A stretch of 64,000 nt of DNA from Selenomonadales bacterium (GTDB lineage: Bacteria; Bacillota; Negativicutes; Sporomusales; UBA7701), in the NCBI GenBank assembly GCA_018434945.1, contig JAHDOI010000065.1:37869-101868 (forward strand). Reading direction: 5' to 3'. Positions within the stretch are counted from its first letter, which is position 1. Every line of letters begins with the position of its first letter. Below, in pieces: positions 57,174-64,000 of this stretch. The notes beneath the pieces are model-generated. The model searched no databases and was not told the DNA's origin. It worked only from the letters and a program-made list of their open reading frames with translations. The position numbers and the translations under genes are program-made.

Positions 57174-58553
57174 ATGCCAAATATGAAAAAAATTCTAGGT
57201 GGCGTTCTCCTGGCGGCGCTGGTCATTATTCCGCCGGTGACGGCAACCGCCGCCGAGAAAGCCAAGGACGCCAAACCGAAATCGCAGGCCCCGATCGTCA
57301 TCGAGGCGGACGAGATATACTTCAGCGACCTTACCGGCACCATGTTCGCCAAAGGGAAGGTCGTCATATCCCAGGATAAGACTAAGCTCATGGGCGATCT
57401 AATCCGCGGCAACGCCAAGCAGAACCAGGTCTGGATCGACGACAAGGCAGAATACAGCGAACTGGGTGTCGACCTGACCGGCTCACAGATAAACTACAAC
57501 TATGGCAGCAAAAACGGTACGATAACGGCAGCTTCGGGCAAAATCGGCAAGGACCTCGTCGCCGGGCAAAAGATCGAACTGCTCCCCGGCGAATATATCA
57601 TCCACGACGGCACGATAACAGCCTGTAACGCCAAAGTCCCCGACTACCATGTCAGCGCCTCCAAAGTGGAGATCTGGCCGGGCGACAGGATGATCGCCCA
57701 TAATGCCAAGTTTTGGATAAAGAATACCGTCATCTACACGATGGACAAGTACCAGAAATCGCTGCGCAAGGACGCCGCAAGCGAGTTTCCTGAGATCGGG
57801 CATTCCAGCAACGACGGCACCTATATCCGGCAGCACCTCGAATATCCCTTCAACGATAAGTTCTCCGCCTATACCGATCTGGCCTACTATTCGCGGCGCG
57901 GCTTCAGGCCCCTGTATGGTCTGACAGACCGTGAAAAAGGCTTTACCCTGGGGATGGTGTACGGCTACAGCGTCGACAGCAACGACAACTGGGTCAAGCG
58001 CGAGCCCGAGTTCAGCATCTCCTTCGACACGAGGCAGTTGTTCTCGCTGCCGATTAATTACTCCGTCTGGGGCAGCTACGGCCGCTGGAACGATTTCACC
58101 AAGTCCAGCTGGCAGAAAAGCTACGGCGTCTACTTCACCGGTTTCCCGATAAAGATCGGTCCCAAGAGCAACCTGGTACTTGGCACCGGTTTTTCCAACA
58201 CCAAGCAGAGCTACAATAACTCGTCGAACAATTCCTACGTCTACGACGCCACGCTGACGAGCGACTGGTCGCCCGAGTTCAGCACCTTCCTGGCTTATCA
58301 TTACCGCCGGAACATCTCCGACCTGTTCTCCTACAACCGCCCCGAAATGGCGCGCGAAGGGGATTTTGGCCTGAGCTACAAAATCGACCCCCTGAATAGA
58401 ATAACGTTCTACTGGGCATACGATATCGGTTACAGCCGCCTCCACGACGCTGACGTCACCTGGTCCCACAACCTGCATTGCTGGCAGGCAGACATAACCT
58501 ACCGCTTCAAACGCAGCCAGCTCAAGATCACGTTCGCCACGAAGAAGTTTTAG
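57174..58553 (+). CDS. lptD: Short LPS-assembly protein LptD
   Basis: Outer-membrane LPS translocon. Signal peptide (about 1-27, ending ATAA), an OstA/LptA-like jellyroll (about 40-190: VIEADEIYFSDLTGTMFAKG, LLPGEYIIHDGTITACNAKV) and a barrel (about 200-459) with conserved tyrosine-rich strands and a terminal ITFATKKF. At 459 residues it is far shorter than E. coli LptD (784), as in other Negativicutes. The paired cysteines of E. coli are not conserved. No lptE is in the window. AGGAG lies 7 bases before ATG 57174. Barrel completeness could be checked by structure prediction. Confidence 0.82.
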   Translation: MPNMKKILGGVLLAALVIIPPVTATAAEKAKDAKPKSQAPIVIEADEIYFSDLTGTMFAKGKVVISQDKTKLMGDLIRGNAKQNQVWIDDKAEYSELGVDLTGSQINYNYGSKNGTITAASGKIGKDLVAGQKIELLPGEYIIHDGTITACNAKVPDYHVSASKVEIWPGDRMIAHNAKFWIKNTVIYTMDKYQKSLRKDAASEFPEIGHSSNDGTYIRQHLEYPFNDKFSAYTDLAYYSRRGFRPLYGLTDREKGFTLGMVYGYSVDSNDNWVKREPEFSISFDTRQLFSLPINYSVWGSYGRWNDFTKSSWQKSYGVYFTGFPIKIGPKSNLVLGTGFSNTKQSYNNSSNNSYVYDATLTSDWSPEFSTFLAYHYRRNISDLFSYNRPEMAREGDFGLSYKIDPLNRITFYWAYDIGYSRLHDADVTWSHNLHCWQADITYRFKRSQLKITFATKKF

Positions 58554-58573
58554 TCCCGGAGGAGAGGTCACCG

Positions 58574-59584
58574 GTGATATCTGAGCCTTTAAAACTCATC
58601 GACAACCTTTCCGGCCACAGCATCATGATCATCGGCGACATGGTGGCCGACGTATACCTTGAGGGCATAATCTCCCGCATCTCACGGGAGGCCCCGGTGC
58701 TCGTCCTCGAACACGGCGGCGAAACAGTCGTTCCGGGCGGGGCCGCCAACGCCGTCCACAACGCGGCCACCCTCGGCGGCGACGTCTTCGCCGTCGGCGT
58801 GGTCGGCGAAGACGCGCCCGGACGTGAGCTTGCCGCCATCCTGGCCGGCAAGGGAGTTAACACCGCCGGCCTCCTCATCGATCCCGCCCGGCCCACCATC
58901 ACAAAAACGCGGGTGATGGCCGGGGGCCTGGCCACGGTGAGGCAGCAGATCGTCCGCATCGACCGCGAGGCCAAAGACAGCCTGAGCCATGCCGTAGAGG
59001 CACGCCTTTTGGAATATATAAAGACCCACATAGAAGCCATGGCCGCCGTCGTCATCAGCGACTACGGCAGTATAACGCTGACGCCGGCGGTGCGCGACAT
59101 GGTCATCGCCGCCTGCCGCCGCAGGGGTATCCCCTGCATCGTCGACTCGCGCTACAATATCCTCGCCTTTTCGGGAGCAACGGTAGTAAAGCAAAACGAG
59201 GCCGAAGTCGCGGCTGCGCTCGGGTACAAGACGCTCGACGCCGCAGGCGCGCTCGAAGAGGCTGGCAACCGTATGCTGGCCGCCATGCGGGCCGAAGCGA
59301 TCCTCCTGACCCGCGGGCCCGACGGCATGAGCCTGTTCGAGACCGGCGGCAAAGTCACCCACATCCCAGTCTCCAATGTAAGCGAAGTCTTCGACGTAAC
59401 CGGCGCGGGCGACACGGCCGTCGTCACCGTCGCGCTGGCCCTGGCGGCCGGCGCCTCATACGTCGATGCGGCCAGGCTGGCCAATTTCGCGGCCGGCATC
59501 GTGGTGAAGAAGCCAGGTACGGCGACGACCACAACGGCGGAACTACGCGAGGCGGTGGGGGCATACCATGAAAATCATCGCTAG
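58574..59584 (+). CDS. D-glycero-beta-D-manno-heptose-7-phosphate kinase domain protein (RfaE1)
   Basis: PfkB-family sugar kinase (336 residues) corresponding to the N-terminal half of HldE. N-terminal IMIIGDMVADVYLEGIISRI, VPGGAANAVHNAATLGGDVF, and the C-terminal DVTGAGDTAVVTVALALAAG with catalytic Asp near 260. The cytidylyltransferase-type half is the separate next gene, so the enzyme is split. Start: GTG 58574 with GGAGGAGAGG upstream; a longer frame from 58478 overlaps lptD and is rejected. It overlaps the next gene by 17 bases. Confidence 0.9.
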   Translation: MISEPLKLIDNLSGHSIMIIGDMVADVYLEGIISRISREAPVLVLEHGGETVVPGGAANAVHNAATLGGDVFAVGVVGEDAPGRELAAILAGKGVNTAGLLIDPARPTITKTRVMAGGLATVRQQIVRIDREAKDSLSHAVEARLLEYIKTHIEAMAAVVISDYGSITLTPAVRDMVIAACRRRGIPCIVDSRYNILAFSGATVVKQNEAEVAAALGYKTLDAAGALEEAGNRMLAAMRAEAILLTRGPDGMSLFETGGKVTHIPVSNVSEVFDVTGAGDTAVVTVALALAAGASYVDAARLANFAAGIVVKKPGTATTTTAELREAVGAYHENHR

Positions 59585-60056
59585 GGAACAAGCGGAAAAT
59601 ATCGCCGCCGGCCTTAAAGCGTCCGGCCTGGCGGTCGTTTTCACCAATGGCTGCTTCGACATCCTCCACGCGGGCCACGTCCGCTATCTGGCGTCGGCCA
59701 GGCAGCTGGGCGACCGGCTGATCGTCGGCCTCAACAGCGACAGGTCGGTGAAAAGCTTCAAGGGAGCCGACCGGCCGATAAACTCCCAGGACGACCGGGC
59801 CGAAGTGCTGGCCGCCCTGGCGGCGGTCGACCATGTCGTCATCTTCGACGACCGTACGGCTGAGGGACTTGTGGGCGAAATTAAACCGGATATATACGTC
59901 AAGGGCGGCGACTATCGTCTCGAGGACTTGCCCGAGGCGAAGATCGTTGCCTCTTACGGCGGCCGCACGGTGCTTGTCCCCGAAGTGCCGGGGAGGTCAT
60001 CGAGCAATATCATCGGCAAGATAAAGGAGACGGCTTCTCTTGGCCCCCAAAGCTGA
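59568..60056 (+). CDS. D-glycero-beta-D-manno-heptose 1-phosphate adenylyltransferase (RfaE2)
   Basis: 162-residue nucleotidyltransferase, the C-terminal half of HldE as a separate protein. The motif VFTNGCFDILHAGHVRYL (about 25-42) is the nucleotidyltransferase HxGH signature; GLNSDRSVKSFKGADRPIN and VPGRSSSNIIGKI follow. It activates heptose-1-phosphate for ADP-heptose. Overlaps the kinase gene upstream and the heptosyltransferase gene downstream, so the three are translated together. gmhA, gmhB and hldD are not in the window. Confidence 0.92.
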   Translation: MKIIAREQAENIAAGLKASGLAVVFTNGCFDILHAGHVRYLASARQLGDRLIVGLNSDRSVKSFKGADRPINSQDDRAEVLAALAAVDHVVIFDDRTAEGLVGEIKPDIYVKGGDYRLEDLPEAKIVASYGGRTVLVPEVPGRSSSNIIGKIKETASLGPQS

Positions 60057-61086
60057 TCGCGCCTATAAGAATATCCTCATCGTCAAGCTCAGCGCCATCG
60101 GCGACGTGGTTCACGCCCTGCCGGTGGCTTACGCATTGAAGCAGTGCTTTCCCGCCGCCCGCATCACCTGGGTGGTGGAGAAGCCCTCTTACGATCTGCT
60201 TGCTAACAGCCCCTGCATCGACGAAATAATCATCTTCGACAAGCCGCGACTCAAAAAACTGTCCGGCTTCCGGGACTACGCCCCCTCCTTCGTCCGGCTG
60301 CTGAGGTCGCGACGCTTCGATCTGGCCCTCGACCTGCAGGCGCTCTTCAAAAGCGGCGCCATCGCGTTTTTAAGCGGCGCCCCCGAGCGCTACGTATACT
60401 GCAACACCCGCGAACTAAGCGACCGCCTGAGCCGGCGGGTCTGCGGCCCCAACCGGGACGGCCATGTCGTCGAACGCTACCTGGATGTCGTACGGGCGGT
60501 GGGCTGTGAAGTTAAACAAGTGGTATTCCCCATACATATAACCGCCGAGGAAGCGCTTACAGCGGCGGAGGCGGCCAGGAAAGCCGGCCTCGACATAGCG
60601 GAGCCCTACGTCCTCCTTTCCCCGGGGGCCAATTGGCCCAACAAGCGCTGGCCGACGTCCCTCTTCGCCGCCCTCGCGGACAAACTGCGGCAGGACGGCT
60701 TCATCCCCGTCATCAGCGGCGGGCCGGGCGACGCCGCCCTCGCGGCGGAAATAACCGCCGCCGCCGCCGTGCCGCCGGTCGACCTCGCCGGCAAAACCTC
60801 CCTCAAACAGCTCGCCCACATCATTAAGAACGCCCGGGCACTGGTCGGCGGCGACACCGGCCCGATGCACCTCGCCGCGGCCCTGGCCACGCCTGTGGTC
60901 GCCCTCCACGGCCCCACCGATACCATCCGCAACGGCCCTTACGGCAGCGGGCACAAGGCCCTGGTTACAGCGCACGAATGCGCCGGCTGCTGGCGGAGAG
61001 CCTGTCCCAAAGGTCTCGACTGCCTGGCGGGCATAACCGTCGAGGCGGTCTACGACGCGGTGGGAGGTCTGACTCATGGCCGTTGA
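60040..61086 (+). CDS. Glycosyltransferase family 9 heptosyltransferase (first)
   Basis: 348-residue ADP-heptose:LPS heptosyltransferase. N-terminal ILIVKLSAIGDVVHALPVAY (about 11-30), PGANWPNKRWPTSLFAALAD (acceptor/donor side, near 190) and the ADP-heptose motif VGGDTGPMHLAAALATPVVA (near 270) are typical of WaaC/WaaF. It ends with a cysteine cluster (CAGCWRRACPKGLDC). Start: TTG 60040 with AAGGAGA 9 bases upstream, overlapping RfaE2. WaaC-like is my guess. Confidence 0.9.
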   Translation: MAPKADRAYKNILIVKLSAIGDVVHALPVAYALKQCFPAARITWVVEKPSYDLLANSPCIDEIIIFDKPRLKKLSGFRDYAPSFVRLLRSRRFDLALDLQALFKSGAIAFLSGAPERYVYCNTRELSDRLSRRVCGPNRDGHVVERYLDVVRAVGCEVKQVVFPIHITAEEALTAAEAARKAGLDIAEPYVLLSPGANWPNKRWPTSLFAALADKLRQDGFIPVISGGPGDAALAAEITAAAAVPPVDLAGKTSLKQLAHIIKNARALVGGDTGPMHLAAALATPVVALHGPTDTIRNGPYGSGHKALVTAHECAGCWRRACPKGLDCLAGITVEAVYDAVGGLTHGR

Positions 61087-62137
61087 CCGGCAGACCGTCA
61101 AACGCATCCTGATAATCAACCTCGCCTTCATCGGCGACGTGCTGCTCTCGACGCCGGTGGCCCGCGCCCTCAGCGAAGCCTTCCCCGGCGCGGCCGTAGA
61201 CATGATGGTCATCCCGCTGACCGCGCCGCTGGCGCGCCGCAATCCATACATAAACGACGTAATCGAATACGACAAGCGCGGGAAGCATAAGAAAATCGGC
61301 GAACTCCTGAAGCTTGTCGGCCAAGTGCGGGCCCGCCGCTACGACCTGGCGGTCACGACCAACTTCGCCCCCCGCGGGGCCATGCTGGCTTGGGCGGCCG
61401 GCATCCCAGCCAGGGCCGGCTATGACGCCCAGCACGCCGGCTGGTTCCTCACCCACATCGCCAGCGCGAAAAGACCGGTGATAAGGCACGAAGCCGAAAA
61501 CTACCTCGACGTTTTGAAGCCGCTCGGCATAACCACCGCCGATACCAGTCTCGCGCTCGACATCGACCCGCGGGACGCGGCCGCTCTCGGCGGCAAGGTC
61601 CGCCGGCGGCCGGGCAAAAAGCTCGTCCTCATATGTCCGGCCGGCAGTTACCCGCATAAGAGCTGGACGATTCAAGGCTACGCCGCGCTTATACAGGCAC
61701 TCGCGCCTGAAGCGGACTGCTGCCTCGTCGGCGGCAAGGCCGAGGACCCGCTGCTGGCGAGAATAAATCGGGAGGCCGGCGAAGCTGCGCAGATATTCCC
61801 CGGCACCCTCACGCTGGGAGAACTGGCCGCCCTCACCAAAGAGGCCGGCCTGGTGGTAACCGTCGACACCGCGCCGCTCCATATCGCCCAGGCCGTAGGG
61901 ACGCCGGTCGTCGCCCTGTTCGGACCGACCGACCCGCAAGTCTGGGGCCCGCGCGGCCATCGCGACATAGTGCTCCAGGCGCCGGCGGACTGTTCGCCCT
62001 GCTGGGGCAGGGCCGCCTGCGGCGATAACAGATGTATAAATATGCTGAGCGCCGACCGGGTCATCGCGGCGGCGCAGGCACTGTTGGGAGAGGTTCACAA
62101 TGCCGAAACTGGCTGTCCTCATCCTCACGTACAATGA
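61076..62137 (+). CDS. Glycosyltransferase family 9 heptosyltransferase (second)
   Basis: 353-residue paralogue: RILIINLAFIGDVLLSTPVA (about 7-26), VLICPAGSYPHKSWTIQGYA (near 188), VTVDTAPLHIAQAVGTPVVA (near 265) and a C-terminal CSPCWGRAACGDNRCINMLS. The cysteines at the end parallel those of the first heptosyltransferase and may form a structural site. Probably adds the second heptose of the inner core. It overlaps the first by 11 bases and the next gene by 38. Confidence 0.9.
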   Translation: MAVDRQTVKRILIINLAFIGDVLLSTPVARALSEAFPGAAVDMMVIPLTAPLARRNPYINDVIEYDKRGKHKKIGELLKLVGQVRARRYDLAVTTNFAPRGAMLAWAAGIPARAGYDAQHAGWFLTHIASAKRPVIRHEAENYLDVLKPLGITTADTSLALDIDPRDAAALGGKVRRRPGKKLVLICPAGSYPHKSWTIQGYAALIQALAPEADCCLVGGKAEDPLLARINREAGEAAQIFPGTLTLGELAALTKEAGLVVTVDTAPLHIAQAVGTPVVALFGPTDPQVWGPRGHRDIVLQAPADCSPCWGRAACGDNRCINMLSADRVIAAAQALLGEVHNAETGCPHPHVQ

Positions 62138-62855
62138 AGAGGAAAATATCGTTCCCTGCATCGAAAGCGCCGCCTTCGCCGACGAAGTCGTCGTCATCGA
62201 CAGCGGCAGTGGCGACAGGACGGTCGAACTGGCCCGCCAGCGCGGCGCCAAAGTCGTCGTCCGGAAATTCGACGGCTTCGGACCGCAGCGCAACTTCGCC
62301 CTCACCCAGACCGACGCGGAATGGGTGATGTATCTCGACGCCGACGAGCGGATAACACCCGATTTGGCGGCGGAGATGCGCCGGACGGCGGACTCCGGCG
62401 AACCGGCGGCGTATGAAATACTGCGCCACAATTACGCCTTCGGCCAGCGCATCATGTACGGCGGTTTCAGGCCGGACTACTCCCTGCGCTTCTACCCCCG
62501 CTCCGCCGTCTCCTGGGAAGGGGTGGTACACGAACAGGCCACAGTCACCCTCCCCAAGCGCAGACTGCGCGGCGTCATGCACCACCATACATACACCGAC
62601 TGGGACCGCTACTTCATAAAATTCAACAGCTACACCACCCTCATGGCCCGGAAAATGCACGAACAGGGCAAACGGGGCGGCATGCTCCATATAATCATCC
62701 GTCCTTGGTGGGCCTTCTTCCGGGTCTATATCATCCAGTCGGGCTGGCGGGACGGTAGGATCGGCTTTTTTCTGTCAGCCTTCCACTTCTTTTATACGAT
62801 GGTCAAATACGTAAAGCTCAGCCATCTTCAGAAACCGATGGGGGCAGACAAATGA
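62100..62855 (+). CDS. Family 2 glycosyltransferase (WaaE/KdtX-like)
   Basis: 251-residue inverting GT2 enzyme: LAVLILTYNEEENIVPCIES (about 4-23), VIDSGSGDRTVELARQ, WVMYLDADERITPDL with the DXD-type metal site (near 83), and a hydrophobic C-terminus (about 205-230). This is the LPS-core beta-glucosyltransferase type (WaaE/KdtX). ATG 62100 lies inside the end of the previous gene, a 38-base overlap, with GGGAGAGG upstream. The acceptor sugar is inferred from context. Confidence 0.85.
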   Translation: MPKLAVLILTYNEEENIVPCIESAAFADEVVVIDSGSGDRTVELARQRGAKVVVRKFDGFGPQRNFALTQTDAEWVMYLDADERITPDLAAEMRRTADSGEPAAYEILRHNYAFGQRIMYGGFRPDYSLRFYPRSAVSWEGVVHEQATVTLPKRRLRGVMHHHTYTDWDRYFIKFNSYTTLMARKMHEQGKRGGMLHIIIRPWWAFFRVYIIQSGWRDGRIGFFLSAFHFFYTMVKYVKLSHLQKPMGADK

Positions 62856-63994
62856 GAATCGCGATTTTTGAATCCATCATGACCCCCGGCGGGCATGAAG
62901 TCGATTTCGACCGCCTGCTAGTCGAGGAACTCGCCGCATTGGGGCACGAAGTAGTCTTTTACGTCCCGCAGGACTTCGTCTTCCGGTTCGACTACAAGGT
63001 GCCGGTCCGCCGCCTGCCGGGCAAAACTTCCTCGTACGAGGGAGTCAAGGGCTGGCGGAAAGTGATGAACTCCCTGCAGCGCGAGATAAACCGCCAGCGC
63101 TGTTACCGGGGATTATACCAGGCCGCGGACAGAGGCGAGTTCGACGCGGCGATCGTGCCCACGTCCACATACCGTTACCTGAGGGCTCTTAAGCTCAGCG
63201 CACTAAAAGAGCCGCCCGTGCCATTGATCTTCATCCAGCACGGCCTTAATCCGGGTGAAGTCGACGCCTACTTCCGCGAGGCCGACAACGTCGCGGCGAA
63301 CAGCAACATAAAACTGGTTGTCCTGACCTTCGGCAACGATATCATGGGACGGAGCCGGCCGAACGTTCACTGCATGTATCCGCCGGCCTACACAGCCCGG
63401 GATTTGGATTACGAACCAAAGCTCAGCAGGGAAAGTCCGTTAAGGTTAGGTTTCTTTGGGCAATACCGCAGGGAGAAGAACCTTGACGCATTTCTCGACA
63501 CTTACCTTTCCTGCCGCTTTACCCACCCTGTGGAACTCATGGTCCAAGGCGCCACAGTCCACCCCGACGACACCGCCGACTTCGAACGGATCATCAGGAA
63601 ATACAGTGGCGCCGGCGGCATAACCTTCCTGCACAAGGGTCTCTTCGCCCGCGAGTGGCAAGAAGCCATCGCCGGACTGCATGCGCTCGTCATGCCGTAC
63701 GCCGCCGAACGGTACCGCTACCACTGGGCGGGGATGCTGTTCACCGCCATCGGTTTCTACCGCCCGGTGGTAGCTAGCGCGATCATCAACCCCGAAGTGT
63801 TCGCCAAGTACGACATCGGCTTTACCTTTCCCAGCACCGAGGCGCCAACCCTTAAGGACGCCCTGGAGAGATTTGTCAATACCTACCCTGTAAAAGCTGA
63901 CCGCTACGAGCAGGAACTGGTAAAAGCCAACACCGTTTTTTCCCCTGCAGGGTTCGCCAGAAAGCTGGTCACGGTCGTCGGCGCCAAAGCTTAA
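62852..63994 (+). CDS. GT4-type glycosyltransferase, core or polysaccharide
   Basis: 380 residues with a GT-B layout. The N-terminal half begins MRIAIFESIMTPGGHEVDFD and has a clear IVPTSTYRYLRALKLSALKE; the C-terminal half holds LRLGFFGQYRREKNLDAFLD (near 195) and a HALVMPYAAERYRYHWAGML donor site (near 285). It is a GT4-like enzyme; the sugar is unknown. It overlaps the GT2 gene by 4 bases (ATGA) and ends 6 bases before the window edge, so the core cluster may continue. Confidence 0.75.
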   Translation: MRIAIFESIMTPGGHEVDFDRLLVEELAALGHEVVFYVPQDFVFRFDYKVPVRRLPGKTSSYEGVKGWRKVMNSLQREINRQRCYRGLYQAADRGEFDAAIVPTSTYRYLRALKLSALKEPPVPLIFIQHGLNPGEVDAYFREADNVAANSNIKLVVLTFGNDIMGRSRPNVHCMYPPAYTARDLDYEPKLSRESPLRLGFFGQYRREKNLDAFLDTYLSCRFTHPVELMVQGATVHPDDTADFERIIRKYSGAGGITFLHKGLFAREWQEAIAGLHALVMPYAAERYRYHWAGMLFTAIGFYRPVVASAIINPEVFAKYDIGFTFPSTEAPTLKDALERFVNTYPVKADRYEQELVKANTVFSPAGFARKLVTVVGAKA

Positions 63995-64000
63995 GATAGA

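Overview
The window is a GC-rich chromosomal segment from a diderm Firmicute of the Negativicutes, most likely a motile Sporomusaceae-type organism (inferred). Three things support this. Flagellar genes are organised in the Bacillus order (mbl, then flhO/flhP-like genes) but include the L- and P-ring genes flgH and flgI, which only cells with an outer membrane use. A single long cluster encodes lipid A, Kdo, LPS transport, BamA, TamB and Mla. Two OmpM-type porins carry an N-terminal SLH domain, the outer-membrane tether of Veillonella and Selenomonas.

Layout, almost all on the + strand. 0-5.9 kb: MreB/Mbl, then flgF, flgG, flgA, flgH, flgI and flgJ behind a sigma-28 type promoter. 5.9-9.7 kb: three envelope proteins (AMIN plus phosphodiester glycosidase, a small lipoyl-like hairpin protein, an S55/SpoIVB-like peptidase). 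10.2-13.0 kb: MlaE, MlaF and an MlaD with a barrel-like C-terminal extension. 13.2-25.6 kb: TolC, TamB, an alternative sigma factor, an unknown single-pass protein, BamA, an orphan envelope protein and three Skp/OmpH-like proteins (two of them lipoproteins). 25.7-46.1 kb: lpxD, an outer-membrane protein, an LpxL-like acyltransferase, an unusual ABC transporter, lpxC, fabZ, lpxA, lpxI, lpxB, msbA, waaA, lpxK and kdsB/A/D/C. 46.2-51.6 kb: a second LpxL-like acyltransferase, lptC, lptA, lptB, one lptF/G-type permease and a DUF3084 protein. 51.6-58.6 kb: ompM1, a YqgF-like protein, ompM2, two small envelope proteins and a short lptD. 58.6-64 kb: heptose kinase, heptose cytidylyl/adenylyltransferase-type enzyme, two heptosyltransferases and two further glycosyltransferases for the LPS core.

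Together these genes make Kdo-lipid A and the core, flip it (MsbA), carry it across the envelope (LptB/F/C/A/D), insert outer-membrane proteins (BamA, TamB, Skp), move phospholipids (MlaEFD) and tether the membrane to peptidoglycan (OmpM). Two TnpB-only IS200/IS605-type elements interrupt the cluster, after lpxD and between lpxI and lpxB, each close to a long palindromic repeat.

The main patterns not explained by the gene list are regulatory. GCAGGA-N17-GAAT, close to the Bacillus SigH consensus, recurs upstream of lpxC, ompM1, ompM2, lptD and other envelope genes. An inverted repeat GACT-N4-AGTC occurs upstream of tolC, lpxA and ompM1. Both porin mRNAs have long leaders in which an upstream segment can pair with the ribosome binding site. 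The protein most likely to represent an undescribed system is the 777-residue ABC permease at 29.95 kb with its ATPase: it has a very large extracytoplasmic domain and an importer-type EAA loop. All functions are read from sequence by eye; no search was run.
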